DNA from: Sporomusa acidovorans
GTDB taxonomy: Bacteria; Bacillota; Negativicutes; Sporomusales; Sporomusaceae
Reading direction: 5' to 3'
Length of the DNA stretch: 64,000 nucleotides
NCBI RefSeq assembly: GCF_900101845.1
Contig: NZ_FNAM01000001.1
Coordinates: 248,001 to 312,000, forward strand
Part shown: piece after piece, positions 35,859-44,838 of the stretch
Layout of the letters: each line of letters begins with the position of its first letter
Position numbering within the stretch: the stretch's first letter is position 1
Notes under the pieces: generated by a model
What the model saw: only the letters and a program-made list of their open reading frames with translations
Database searches by the model: none
Told to the model about the DNA's origin: nothing
Made by a program: the position numbers and the translations under genes

Positions 35859-36128
35859 CTAACGCACCATATTAGGCAAATTCATAAATAATTCCCGCGT
35901 ATAGTCAATCATCAAGCTAAGCATCCATGGACCAAAAATAAGTACAGCAACAAAAACAGCAATGATTTTAGGAATAAAAGCCAGTGATTGTTCTTGTATT
36001 TGCGTTGTTGCTTGAAATACACTGACCGCAACACCCACGACCAAACCTAGAATGAGCATGGGAGCTGATACTAGCATGACCATCATTAATGCATTACTTC
36101 CCACCTGAATAGCCATATCACCAGACAT
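35859..36128 (-). CDS. fliQ: Flagellar export gate protein FliQ
   Basis: An 89-residue protein with two membrane segments, part of the core export channel. The family pattern VVGVAVSVFQATTQIQEQ and FIPKIIAVFVAVLIFGPWML is clear. It lies 15 bases after fliP, with a GGGGGAGC site before the ATG. Confidence 0.96.
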   Translation of the reverse strand: MSGDMAIQVGSNALMMVMLVSAPMLILGLVVGVAVSVFQATTQIQEQSLAFIPKIIAVFVAVLIFGPWMLSLMIDYTRELFMNLPNMVR

Positions 36129-36143
36129 TAACGCTCCCCCTTT

Positions 36144-36920
36144 TTATCCAAAACTACTAACTAATGAGCGAATTATTAAATGCCAGCCATCCACCAGTAT
36201 AAATAATAAAACTTTAAAAGGTAAGGATATCATGACCGGTGGAACCATCATCATCCCCATAGCCATAAGTGTACTGGCTACGACCATGTCAATGACGATA
36301 AAAGGAATATAAATTAAAAAACCAATTTGAAAAGCGGTTTTAAGTTCACTAATAATAAAAGCAGGAATTAGTACTGAGGAGGGAACGTCTTCCGGCGTAT
36401 TAGGTCTGGGCATCTCCGACAAATTTACAAATAACGCTATATCATTTTCGCGAGTCTGCTTAAACATAAATTCACGCATCGGTTTCATTGCTTCAGTAAG
36501 CGCTGTTTGCTGATCCATTGTCCCCGCCATCATAGGCTGAAAAGCATTTTTATTTACCTGATCAATATAAGGTGACATTGTATAAAAAGTTAAAAACAGC
36601 GCAAGCCCAACTAAAACTTGATTAGGCGGCATATTTTGCGTCCCCAAAGCACTGCGCAAAAATGACAAAACTACAATAATGCGTGTGAATGAGGTCATCA
36701 TAATCAAAATAGACGGTGCAAGCGAAAGCACCGTTAACATCAACAAAACTTGCAGGCTAAGGGCAACATCCTGAGGACTGTTGGCCTGTTCAATCCCAAC
36801 ATTTATATTAGGGATAGGTATTAGCGGCGCTGCTCCTGCTACATTGGGAATAGCAATTAGTGCTATAAGCATAGCCAAAATTAACATATTATGTTGTTTT
36901 GACTTTATCCAATCTGACAC
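36144..36920 (-). CDS. fliP: Flagellar export gate protein FliP
   Basis: Main pore-forming subunit of the export gate. A cleavable signal peptide (about residues 1-30, ending VAGAAP) is followed by membrane segments with the family signatures MMTSFTRIIVVLSFLRSALG and MGMMMVPPVMISLPFKVLLFILVDGW. The start is GTG at 36920; its ribosome-binding site AGGAAGAGG is the 3' end of fliO, so the two are coupled. The length is 258 residues, normal. Confidence 0.97.
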   Translation of the reverse strand: MSDWIKSKQHNMLILAMLIALIAIPNVAGAAPLIPIPNINVGIEQANSPQDVALSLQVLLMLTVLSLAPSILIMMTSFTRIIVVLSFLRSALGTQNMPPNQVLVGLALFLTFYTMSPYIDQVNKNAFQPMMAGTMDQQTALTEAMKPMREFMFKQTRENDIALFVNLSEMPRPNTPEDVPSSVLIPAFIISELKTAFQIGFLIYIPFIVIDMVVASTLMAMGMMMVPPVMISLPFKVLLFILVDGWHLIIRSLVSSFG

Positions 36921-36925
36921 TCTAT

Positions 36926-37492
36926 TTACCTCTTCCTAATATCGATATCGTTCTCCTTCTCGTGAAATTGAGGAGTGTCTGAAGTGAAAGTGCGTGGAAA
37001 TTTTAGCTGCATTTGTTTCAATAAATTTAACTGCCGGTAAAAAACATTACTAAACTGCTCAGGGGGCATAACAGCATTTTGACTGGCCATCAACTGTTCA
37101 ATATCGGTTTGGGATGTAATTTCGTTAAGCAATGTAATATTATGTTCAGTTACTCCTAATATTAGATACTTACCCGCTATTTCTACCACATACACAGCGC
37201 GATTGGGTCCCAAAGATAACGTAGCATAAATTTTACCGTTGCCAAATCCACCACCTCTGGACATCCTATCCCCTAAAAACCGCGAAGTAAGGTATGCAAG
37301 GCCAAGTACTACTAAAAAGACCAAAAGTAATGATAAGATATATCCACCTGTCGCAAGCCATGATGTTGAAGTTGGCTGGGGCTCCTGATATTTTAAATAT
37401 CCGCCTGTTTCTGCTGCCGCTAGCACCTGACCTGACAACATTGATAATACACTAACGATAAAACTCCCACCGTTAACGCGCCAATTAATCAT
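36926..37492 (-). CDS. fliO: Flagellar export accessory protein FliO (FliZ family)
   Basis: A 188-residue protein that assists assembly of the FliP/FliR channel. It has a probable N-terminal signal peptide (1-26), a single membrane segment (about 47-70, YILSLLLVFLVVLGLAYLTS), and the cytosolic FliO domain (ATLSLGPNRAVYVVEIAGKYLILGV). The start ATG has only a weak upstream site (GATGGG). It is placed between cheY and fliP as in Bacillus. Confidence 0.92.
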   Translation of the reverse strand: MINWRVNGGSFIVSVLSMLSGQVLAAAETGGYLKYQEPQPTSTSWLATGGYILSLLLVFLVVLGLAYLTSRFLGDRMSRGGGFGNGKIYATLSLGPNRAVYVVEIAGKYLILGVTEHNITLLNEITSQTDIEQLMASQNAVMPPEQFSNVFYRQLNLLKQMQLKFPRTFTSDTPQFHEKENDIDIRKR

Positions 37493-37509
37493 TTATCAAT
37501 ATTACCCAT

Positions 37510-37872
37510 CTAGCCAACGGCTTTGCGGACAGCTTCCAAAACACGGTCAGGCTGAAACGGCTTAACAATAAAATCACGAGCACCTGACTGGATGGCTTCG
37601 ATGACCATGGCCTGTTGCCCCATTGCACTACACATAATAATTTTGGCACTGGCATCCATCTTTTTGATTTCTTTTACGGCAGTAATTCCATCCATTTCCG
37701 GCATAGTAATATCCATGGTGGTCAAATCTGGTTTAAGTTCCTGATATTTTTCCACCGCTTTAAGACCGTTCTCTGCTTCCCCTACTACATCATAACCATT
37801 TTTGGATAAAATATCTTTAATCATCATCCTCATAAAAGCGGCATCGTCAACAACTAAAACTTTAATGGCCAT
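37510..37872 (-). CDS. cheY: Chemotaxis response regulator CheY
   Basis: Single-domain receiver of 120 residues, phosphorylated by CheA at Asp54 (TMDITMPEMDG). The acidic pair DD (9-10), the Ser/Ala region CSAMGQ and the Lys in IVKPF are in place. CheY-P binds FliM and FliY; the gene follows fliY by 40 bases, the usual Firmicutes place. Confidence 0.97.
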   Translation of the reverse strand: MAIKVLVVDDAAFMRMMIKDILSKNGYDVVGEAENGLKAVEKYQELKPDLTTMDITMPEMDGITAVKEIKKMDASAKIIMCSAMGQQAMVIEAIQSGARDFIVKPFQPDRVLEAVRKAVG

Positions 37873-37912
37873 TAAACTTATCTCTCCTATCTCAAATAAA
37901 AATTTGGAATTA

Positions 37913-39031
37913 CTACTGAAGATGGCTCGCTCGTTCCAAAGGACTTATTATATCTGTAATTCGTACACCAAAGTTTTCATCAATGACTACAACTTCTCCC
38001 TTGGCAATTAGTTTACCATTAACCAGAATATCCACTGGCTCTCCGGCCAGCTTATCCAACTCGACGACCGAACCTTGTGATAATTCAAGAATATCGCGAA
38101 TTAATTTGCGAGTCCTCCCAAGCTCTACAGTAATTTGTAGCGGAACATCCATAATGAGGCCAATATTTGTATCAGAACCGGGCACACCAGCCGGTTTTAA
38201 CGGCGCAAATTGTACAGGCTGCACAGCCACATTTTGCGCTGGTTGTTGTTTGGGCTGTGAAGCCGGTTGGGCATATGCAGGTGCCGGCTGTGATGCCGCA
38301 GGCGTTGCTGGTTTGGGAGGAGCGGCCGGCGGCGCTGCCGGAGTTGCAGGTTGCTGCACGGCATTTAACAAATTTTCAACCATTTCCCTGGCAACACTAA
38401 GCGGTAGTATTTGCATCAGCTCACTGTCGATAAGATCCTCAACTTCCATGCGAAAAGATACGCGCACTAAGGGATCATCACCGGAAACTATACTATCAAT
38501 TTCAGGATCAACAGCAAAATCCAGCAAATTAACCTTCGGCGGGGCAATATCCACCTTCTTTTTAAAAATAGTTGAAATTGAGGTTGCCGTCGAACCCATC
38601 ATCTGATTCATCGATTCACTAACAGCGCTCATATACAGTTCATTTAATTCTGCCGGCGGATTTGTACCATCACCGCCCATCATCAAATCAGCAATAATTA
38701 ACGCATCTTGCTCCCGTATTGCCAAGATGTTAGTACCTAAAAGTCCTTGCGTATATCCCACCTCAATAACTAAATACGGCAACGGATATTGGCGCTTAAT
38801 CTCATTTAAGGTGGATATTGAAACTTTAGGTGTTGTAATGGATACCCGCCGGCCTAAAAGTACAGACAAGGTTGTGGCCGCCGTACCCATTGATATATTT
38901 CCAATTTCACCCAAAGCATCTTTTTCAATATCGGATAAATCTTGCCCAGCCGGAGATGGCGAGGCTGCTACTGGTTCGCCTCTTAGCAATGCGTCTATTT
39001 CTTCCTGGGAAAGGAATCCGTCACTCATCAT
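37913..39031 (-). CDS. fliY: Flagellar motor switch phosphatase FliY (CheC-type plus FliN domain)
   Basis: A Firmicutes switch protein that also dephosphorylates CheY-P. Order: an N-terminal CheY-P-binding peptide LSQEEIDALLRG, a CheC-like domain with two active sites (GEIGNISMGTAATTLSVLLG and VSESMNQMMGSTATSISTIF), a Pro/Ala/Gln-rich linker (about 225-290), and a C-terminal FliN domain (about 295-372, with TVELGRTRKLIRDILELSQG). Three ATGs compete; the one at 39031, 6 bases after AAGGAG, is used. It overlaps fliM by 11 bases. Confidence 0.96.
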   Translation of the reverse strand: MMSDGFLSQEEIDALLRGEPVAASPSPAGQDLSDIEKDALGEIGNISMGTAATTLSVLLGRRVSITTPKVSISTLNEIKRQYPLPYLVIEVGYTQGLLGTNILAIREQDALIIADLMMGGDGTNPPAELNELYMSAVSESMNQMMGSTATSISTIFKKKVDIAPPKVNLLDFAVDPEIDSIVSGDDPLVRVSFRMEVEDLIDSELMQILPLSVAREMVENLLNAVQQPATPAAPPAAPPKPATPAASQPAPAYAQPASQPKQQPAQNVAVQPVQFAPLKPAGVPGSDTNIGLIMDVPLQITVELGRTRKLIRDILELSQGSVVELDKLAGEPVDILVNGKLIAKGEVVVIDENFGVRITDIISPLERASHLQ

Positions 39032-40025
39032 TATCATCTCCTTGGGAAATTACTTGAGTTATTTGTACTGCATTTCTGTTACTAATAAGTCCTGGTTTAC
39101 ATTTAAACTTTTCTCGATTACCAATCAGGATGCTTAATTCATCTTCTGCCTTTGTCTCCAGTTGCAGCACATCGCCCACTCCTATTTCCAAAAGTTCATG
39201 GACAGTAACAGTGGCCCGTCCCAGTTCAACAATAACTGGGATAAGAGTTCTCTCCAGCTTTCGTTGTAATACATTCATGGTTTCCGTAGAAGCCTGTTTC
39301 GCAGCCGCAGAAGCAACCCAAAAAGTCGTTGTTAATTTTGACATGATTGGTTCAAGTACCAGATAGGGAATACAAATATTCATTAAACCTTCTGCCTGAC
39401 CAATTTTCGCTTGCAGAGTAATGAGTACGACCATATCATTAGGGGGAACAATTTGTGTAAACTGAGGATTTGTTTCTAACGCCTCCATGCGTGGCTCAAT
39501 TGCCACAACCTGTTTCCAGGCCTCCTGCATGTTCTCCATGGCTTTATTAATAACTTTTCTGATAATCACTTCCTCAATATCGGTCAATGAACGTGATTTT
39601 GCCGGTGGCAAACCCGGACCACCAAATAATCGATCAATAATCGCCAGTACAATATTAGGATTTATTTCTAATATTGCATTGCCTTTTAGCGGGCGCATTT
39701 GAAAAATACTGATGACACTGGGGTTTGGCATTGACCGGATAAATTCTTCATATGTCAGTTGATCAACAGAAGCAACATCAATATGAATAAGGGTCCGAAG
39801 ATGGGCTGACAGGTATGTGTTAAACATACGGGCAAAGTTCTCATGCAGCATATAAATTGTACGGATTTGATCCTTAGAAAATTTATCAGGACGCTTGAAA
39901 TCATATATTTTGATTTTTTTCTGCTTTTCTTCGGTTTTTATTTCTTCGGCGGTAACAACACCGGTTGACAAAGCTGACAACAGTTCATCAATTTCAGATT
40001 GTGATAAAACATCGGGTCCTGCCAA
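39021..40025 (-). CDS. fliM: Flagellar motor switch protein FliM
   Basis: Middle part of the C ring and main CheY-P receptor. It has the N-terminal CheY-P-binding motif VLSQSEIDELLSAL, a CheC-like middle domain (about 45-230) and a C-terminal SpoA domain (about 250-320, IVELGRATVTVHELLEIGVGD). The start is taken as TTG at 40025, just after GGAGGGGGAGGA, giving MAGPDVLSQSEID; a GTG 18 bases up would place the purine run inside the gene. 334 residues, normal. Confidence 0.95.
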   Translation of the reverse strand: MAGPDVLSQSEIDELLSALSTGVVTAEEIKTEEKQKKIKIYDFKRPDKFSKDQIRTIYMLHENFARMFNTYLSAHLRTLIHIDVASVDQLTYEEFIRSMPNPSVISIFQMRPLKGNAILEINPNIVLAIIDRLFGGPGLPPAKSRSLTDIEEVIIRKVINKAMENMQEAWKQVVAIEPRMEALETNPQFTQIVPPNDMVVLITLQAKIGQAEGLMNICIPYLVLEPIMSKLTTTFWVASAAAKQASTETMNVLQRKLERTLIPVIVELGRATVTVHELLEIGVGDVLQLETKAEDELSILIGNREKFKCKPGLISNRNAVQITQVISQGDDNDE

Positions 40026-40106
40026 TCCTCCCCCTCCTTTCACACAGAGAAAATAATAATACCTGGCGAACTAATGTTATACATTTACTAAACTACTTAC
40101 GCGAAT

Positions 40107-40586
40107 CTACTGTAAAACGAAATTAGTAATATAGATATCATAAACACGGTCTTCGCCAAGCGTATTATTAATTTCATTTTTAAGTAGTTCTTTTAACTGA
40201 TCTTGCTTGACTGGATCAAAATCTTCAATCTTCTGCGAGCGCAAAACATAAACAGCAGTATCTAGTATCTTTATTTCCTCAGGAGACGGCATTTTTCCTT
40301 CTTTTGCCGGTGAATTATTACTTGGTTTTAATTCTACAATAACACCGATTTTAAGATAGCGCCCGCTATTGACACCGCCAATATTGAGAATCAGTCCATC
40401 TTTTGCGTCACCTAACTTTATAAATTGTCCGGGCTCATGCAGGGAGACCTTTTTCTCAACTGTTTTGTCTGACACAACCCTGGTAGCAATCAAATATGAA
40501 ATACCACCGGCTAAAATTAAGCCCACAACAATTAAGATGATCATAACCATCATGGACATCTTTTTAGGTTTTTCTTCTTCAGCCAC
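40107..40586 (-). CDS. fliL: Flagellar basal-body protein FliL
   Basis: Single-pass membrane protein associated with the stator ring. There is a short cytosolic start, a membrane segment (about residues 13-35, MVMIILIVVGLILAGGISYL), and a periplasmic FliL domain ending in RVYDIYITNFVLQ. The start is GTG at 40586 with GGAGGTG 5 bases upstream; the ORF could be read from 40637 but that part overlaps the flbD stop and lacks a site. 159 residues. Confidence 0.94.
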   Translation of the reverse strand: MAEEEKPKKMSMMVMIILIVVGLILAGGISYLIATRVVSDKTVEKKVSLHEPGQFIKLGDAKDGLILNIGGVNSGRYLKIGVIVELKPSNNSPAKEGKMPSPEEIKILDTAVYVLRSQKIEDFDPVKQDQLKELLKNEINNTLGEDRVYDIYITNFVLQ

Positions 40587-40645
40587 TGGTGCACCTCCAT
40601 TTTTAGTATATTGATTTATTAACCGCTGCCTTAACAATGGTATCG

Positions 40646-40846
40646 TTATCGCATGTTTCTATATAATGCCCGGCGATAATCCATGACCTTACGTACAATC
40701 TCATCCATAGATTCTTCCACAATAAGCTTCTTGCCGCTGGTTAAGGTAATGACCGTATCAGGTGTCTCTTCAATGGTTTCAATTAATTCGGCATTCACCA
40801 CAAAATCACAATCTTGAGATTTAAGTTTTGTAACCTTTATCACCAT
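40646..40846 (-). CDS. flbD: FlbD-family flagellar protein
   Basis: A 66-residue protein of the FlbD (SwrD) family, with the pattern VNAELIETIEETPDTVITL followed by SGKKLIVEESMDEIVRKV. SwrD in Bacillus raises motor torque by supporting stator function. GGAGGG lies 6 bases before the ATG. It is the first gene after the terminator at 40868-40908 and lies between flgE and fliL as usual. Confidence 0.93.
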   Translation of the reverse strand: MVIKVTKLKSQDCDFVVNAELIETIEETPDTVITLTSGKKLIVEESMDEIVRKVMDYRRALYRNMR

Positions 40847-40867
40847 AATCCCTCCTTCTCGCTATTT

Positions 40868-40908
40868 AAAAAATAGGTAGCGGAAGAGAGGCATTCCCCC
40901 CGCTACCT
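40868..40908 (-). terminator. Intrinsic terminator inside the fla/che cluster, between flgE and flbD
   Basis: AGGTAGCGG and CCGCTACCT form a perfect 9-bp stem with a 16-base loop, followed on the minus strand by ATTTTTT. It lies 11 bases after the flgE stop. It should reduce transcription of the downstream genes (flbD to sigD) relative to flgB-flgE, unless bypassed by readthrough or by a promoter I did not detect in 40847-40867. Confidence 0.85.
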
Positions 40909-40918
40909 GACAAAAAAA

Positions 40919-42196
40919 TTACCGTTTCAGATTGGCTAATATTTCCAACATCTCATCATCTGTTGTAATAATTTTGGAGTTGGATTGGAAACCACGCTGG
41001 GTAATAATCATATTGGTCATCTCATCAGATAAGTTTACATTCGACATTTCCAAACTGCCGGAGCTGGTTTTGCCAAGTCCGCCAGTGCCGGGAATACCAA
41101 TCGCTGGATTACCTGAATTGCTGGACTTCACGAACATCGTCTCCCCTACCTTATCAAGGCCGCCTGGGTTGGTAAAGCCCGCTAAGGCCACCTGGCCTAA
41201 TGTTTGACTTTGCCCGTTATCATAGGTGCCGGTAATTATACCGGAAGCGGAAATTGTTTTTTTCGTCAGCGACCCCTGGGCATAACCGTCATAATCAGAT
41301 TTAAGCGTTGATTCACCACCATACATTGTTAAACCGGTTAAGTCAAGAGTAAATGATTTACCTGATATAGTAACAGAAGTAGGAGGAGTAGTAATCTTAC
41401 CGGCAGTTGTAGGAGGAACAGCAGCAGGATTAGTAACAGAAGCAAATGTAATTGAAGAAACAGTTGCAAGTGGTGTAGTTGGAGTTGCTGACGCCGGATC
41501 ATAAAAATCAAGTTTCCAAGTGTTCGAACCGGTAAAGGTAAAAACAGCGTTAAGGTTAGTGCCTTTACCCATACTATCATAAATTGTAACTGTCCCAGAA
41601 GCTGTGGTGGGATCCACAATACTAGTAGTAGACGGATCATCAGTTACGGCATCAGCAGTTAAATTTTTAGTAAACGTAAAACCGGTAGTAGCCTTAGGTG
41701 CCATAGTCTTCTTAGAATCATCAATTACCAGCGGAACAAGCTTACCGGTATCAATTTTACCGGTTGCATCAACGCCATAGCCCATTACTTGCAGGCTAGT
41801 GCCTGGCAAATAATAATTACCGGCAGCATCAAAATCAAAATTTCCCGCTCTGGTATAATATTGATTGGTACCACCGTTATCGGAAACGATAAAAAAGCCA
41901 TCTCCCTGAATTGCCAGGTCGGTTTGCTTACCGGTGGATTGGACATTGCCGTCGGTAAACAGTGTTTCAATACTGGCTATCCCCATTCCCAGACCAACCT
42001 GCATCGGGTTGGAGCCGGCAGTATTGCCATTTGGCGCGGAAGCGCCCTGCAAAGTTTGACTTAGAATATCCTGGAAATTAACTCGGCTCGCTTTAAAGCC
42101 GGTAGTATTGACGTTAGCGATATTATTGCCGATAACGTCTTGCCGGGTCTGATGATTTTTTAGACCCGACACAGCGGAATATAATGAACGCATCAT
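40919..42196 (-). CDS. flgE: Flagellar hook protein FlgE
   Basis: Structural protein of the hook. The N-terminal rod-type domain (MRSLYSAVSGLKNHQTRQDVIGNNIANVNTTGFKAS), a Thr/Ala-rich variable middle (about 170-330), and the C-terminal GSLEMSNVNLSDEMTNMIITQRGFQSNSK are present. 425 residues. Two ATG codons stand in tandem, with GGGAGG 11 bases before the first. It is followed by a strong terminator, so hook protein probably has a separate transcript level. Confidence 0.96.
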   Translation of the reverse strand: MMRSLYSAVSGLKNHQTRQDVIGNNIANVNTTGFKASRVNFQDILSQTLQGASAPNGNTAGSNPMQVGLGMGIASIETLFTDGNVQSTGKQTDLAIQGDGFFIVSDNGGTNQYYTRAGNFDFDAAGNYYLPGTSLQVMGYGVDATGKIDTGKLVPLVIDDSKKTMAPKATTGFTFTKNLTADAVTDDPSTTSIVDPTTASGTVTIYDSMGKGTNLNAVFTFTGSNTWKLDFYDPASATPTTPLATVSSITFASVTNPAAVPPTTAGKITTPPTSVTISGKSFTLDLTGLTMYGGESTLKSDYDGYAQGSLTKKTISASGIITGTYDNGQSQTLGQVALAGFTNPGGLDKVGETMFVKSSNSGNPAIGIPGTGGLGKTSSGSLEMSNVNLSDEMTNMIITQRGFQSNSKIITTDDEMLEILANLKR

Positions 42197-42293
42197 AGGA
42201 AAAGTGACCTCCCACTCTTTTTTTATTGATCTAATTTTTTAATGCTGCTTCTGTCATTCAGCAGTCGTGTGGGCTTCCTCAAGAGGTCCGGCC

Positions 42294-42698
42294 CTAAACA
42301 ATTACCGCACTATCAATGTTGGTAAACACATTTTCTTTGATACTGGCGCCGTCCAAAGCAGTGATGACCGTTTTATTTTTAATACTGACAACAAAGGCCA
42401 AACTGTCATTCATCAATATAAGTGATTCTTGGGCGCCTTTTTGTGCCGCTTGCTCTACCGCTTGGCTCAACTTATTCAAATGCGTGCTGTCAAGCTTAAT
42501 TTTACGGCTCTCTAATCGTTGTAAGGCATGTTGGGAAAACTTAACCCCAGTGATTTCTTGCCCTAATAATTGATCGAAACTAAGTCCGGTAGTTGCTTGT
42601 TTTATTGCAGAAGTATTTGGCTTGGCCGACGAAGGGCTGATAGGCGAAATAATTGGAGCGGCGGTTTGGTAAGCATGATAAATACGATTATCAGCCAT
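42294..42698 (-). CDS. Flagellar operon protein of the TIGR02530 type
   Basis: A 134-residue protein with the family core LSFDQLLGQEITGVKFSQHALQRLESRKIKLD and, near the C-terminus, LILMNDSLAFVVSIKNKTVITALDG. Such proteins lie between flgD and flgE in many Firmicutes; the function is unknown, possibly hook-related. The ATG at 42698 (MADNRIYHAY) is preferred to a longer reading from 42737, which overlaps flgD by 47 bases. It overlaps flgD by 8 bases. Confidence 0.88.
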   Translation of the reverse strand: MADNRIYHAYQTAAPIISPISPSSAKPNTSAIKQATTGLSFDQLLGQEITGVKFSQHALQRLESRKIKLDSTHLNKLSQAVEQAAQKGAQESLILMNDSLAFVVSIKNKTVITALDGASIKENVFTNIDSAVIV

Positions 42699-43131
42699 TT
42701 GTTGTATTCCCTGTAGTTGTACTAGAAAAATACTCAACTCCGGTTACTTTACTTAATTCAATGGATGTAGAACCAATTACCAGTTTAGGCTCATTATTGA
42801 CTAACCGTACCGATTTAACTACACCTGACTGTTCATCAGCACTGCTGTCATCTTTCCATGTGACTTTCATACCGATTAAGCTCATGGCATGAGCCATTTG
42901 CATCGTTGAGTTCATATTCTGCATTTGTTCCAAGCTTGAGAATTGCGCCAATTGTGCGATCGTTTCTTTATCATCCACAGGATTTGTCGGATCCTGATTC
43001 TGATATTGAGTGATTAATAATTTTAAAAACTCATCTTTACCAAGGCTGTCATTTGCTTTTCTGGTCGTTGTAGTGCTGTCAGAGTTTGCTGTACTTTGGC
43101 TAGTGCCGCTCACAGCAGTTGTATTAGCCAT
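42691..43131 (-). CDS. flgD: Flagellar hook cap protein FlgD
   Basis: Scaffold that caps the growing hook. The 146 residues have the family N-terminal region LGKDEFLKLLITQYQNQDPTNPVDDKETIAQLAQFSSLEQM and a short C-terminal SH3/FnIII-like part, so this is the short Firmicutes form rather than the about 230-residue enterobacterial one. AGGAGGTG lies before the ATG. It follows fliK by 17 bases. Confidence 0.95.
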   Translation of the reverse strand: MANTTAVSGTSQSTANSDSTTTTRKANDSLGKDEFLKLLITQYQNQDPTNPVDDKETIAQLAQFSSLEQMQNMNSTMQMAHAMSLIGMKVTWKDDSSADEQSGVVKSVRLVNNEPKLVIGSTSIELSKVTGVEYFSSTTTGNTTNG

Positions 43132-43148
43132 GTTAACACCTCCTTTTT

Positions 43149-44804
43149 TTAAATACGGTAATCGACACCAGCTTGAGAACCTATACCGGAAATGCCCCCG
43201 GTTGCCAGTTCACCATCAATTGCCTCAATAAAATTCTCCGCGGATTTTTTATTCGCAGCCTTCGTTAATTGTTGCCGTGAGTTTTGGCTTTGTCCCTGAT
43301 TAGGTTGAAATTGACTAAGTCCAGCATAAACACTGACATTATCCACTTTTAAGCCGCTATTAACCAACTCCTGTTTTAACTGTGGCAGCGAAGTCTCAAT
43401 CAGACTGCGAACTTCCGGGTTATTAGAATGGAAGCTGGCATTGACGACGCCATTTTCAATTGCTACTTTCAGAGTCAACTCACCAAGATGTTCTGGCTTA
43501 AGTTTCATAACCATTTCAGTGTTTTGCGGTTTAGTAATAATTTTTGTTTGCTCCACGATCTGATCAAGAACTTGTTGCACATCAGCCGAAGGTGTTGTTG
43601 CTGCCTGCGAATCCGCTGTATTGACGAAAGACGCTATGGCATTAGTAGATAATAATGCAGCATCTAAGTTCTGAGAAAATACCGAAGAACTTATTACTTT
43701 AGTATCTATTGACAAATCTTGTTCGCCATTAAGCATCTTAGAATCTGTTAAATTTTTTTGTCCTTCGCCAGTAAGATCCGAACTTAGCATTCGCCCCTGT
43801 TGGTTACTACCAACTGTCGGTATAACTGTTTGTTCAACAGGCGCTTGATTTTGCTCTGCAGCTTGATCATTAGGATTTTGAGCAGGTTTTTGCATTGAGC
43901 TTGCGTTTTGCAGACCTGCCGCCGTTTGCGGTAATATAAAGCCGCTGGAATTTGCCGCAGGTTTTGCTTGCGCTGCTTGGTTTTGTTTTTCACCAGTTGC
44001 TTGTGATACAGTTGCTTGACTAGAATTGCCCGCTTTTAGGCGACCATTTTGAACACTTTCTGCTGTTTGAGCTAAAACTGCTCCGTTAGGACTCAAGGTA
44101 GTTTCGACCGTCACGGCCTGATTTTGTGGCAAATTTTCTTGCGTTACCGTATTGCCTGAGACTGCATTGCTAATATTGCCTGATAATTTAGCAAGTATCT
44201 CAGGTTTTTCCTGCCCAAATTTCAGTACGCCGTTCTGATTATTGGGCTTAAGATTGTTCTCAGAAACAGAAGCTAATCCCTGTTGTACAAGCGTAGCAAA
44301 TTGGACCGTATTTGTTGCCATTTGGGGTTGATTAGCAACTGCAGCTTGCCCAGCCACTATTGCCGCTGTCGCTTGCTCTGGCTTTACTACCGTCGGAGTA
44401 CTAGCGGTCGAGGTATTAATAACAGGAACTCCTATAAGCAAGGCTGTAACCAAGGCAGGATTAGCCACACTTGGTAAAACATCCTGCGGCGATATTACGT
44501 CTTTGTCAGACTCATTTGAGTTTGTTTTTGTCGATTCATCGGCCAAACTTACGTTTTTTCCCTTGGAATCAGTCTCATCTTTTTTACTTATATTTTGGGG
44601 CTTAGCAGCGTTTGTTAACTTCTCAGCGACAGCCTGTTCTGGAGGATCTTTTACAGTCGTCTCATTCGTTTCCGTAACAGCCTTGTTCAATGTATCATTA
44701 AAGCTATTTTGCGGTTCGCCTGAGGATGATCCACTACTTGAGCTTTTGCTGACTGTTGCTTGTGATGAAGCACTACTTTGCAATAGATTAATCCCTACGT
44801 TCAT
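43149..44804 (-). CDS. fliK: Flagellar hook-length control protein FliK
   Basis: Molecular ruler that measures the hook and triggers the FlhB switch. A long Ser/Thr/Gln/Asn/Ala-rich disordered part (1-430) is followed by the C-terminal Flg_hook domain (about 430-515, LKPEHLGELTLKVAIENGVV and SLIETSLPQLKQELVNSGLK). The start ATG at 44804 lies after AAAGGAGGTG. 551 residues; the low-complexity part is typical of the family and evolves fast. Confidence 0.95.
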   Translation of the reverse strand: MNVGINLLQSSASSQATVSKSSSSGSSSGEPQNSFNDTLNKAVTETNETTVKDPPEQAVAEKLTNAAKPQNISKKDETDSKGKNVSLADESTKTNSNESDKDVISPQDVLPSVANPALVTALLIGVPVINTSTASTPTVVKPEQATAAIVAGQAAVANQPQMATNTVQFATLVQQGLASVSENNLKPNNQNGVLKFGQEKPEILAKLSGNISNAVSGNTVTQENLPQNQAVTVETTLSPNGAVLAQTAESVQNGRLKAGNSSQATVSQATGEKQNQAAQAKPAANSSGFILPQTAAGLQNASSMQKPAQNPNDQAAEQNQAPVEQTVIPTVGSNQQGRMLSSDLTGEGQKNLTDSKMLNGEQDLSIDTKVISSSVFSQNLDAALLSTNAIASFVNTADSQAATTPSADVQQVLDQIVEQTKIITKPQNTEMVMKLKPEHLGELTLKVAIENGVVNASFHSNNPEVRSLIETSLPQLKQELVNSGLKVDNVSVYAGLSQFQPNQGQSQNSRQQLTKAANKKSAENFIEAIDGELATGGISGIGSQAGVDYRI

Positions 44805-44838
44805 TTTTTCACCTCCTTTCAAGGCAATTTTATCTAAA

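Noticed and set aside
37983..38606. A 207-residue open frame on the plus strand opposite fliY
   Set aside because: It lies wholly opposite the clear fliY gene, is rich in Ser/Thr/Gly/Cys as expected of an antisense frame over an Ala/Pro-rich linker, and has no ribosome-binding site or recognisable motif.
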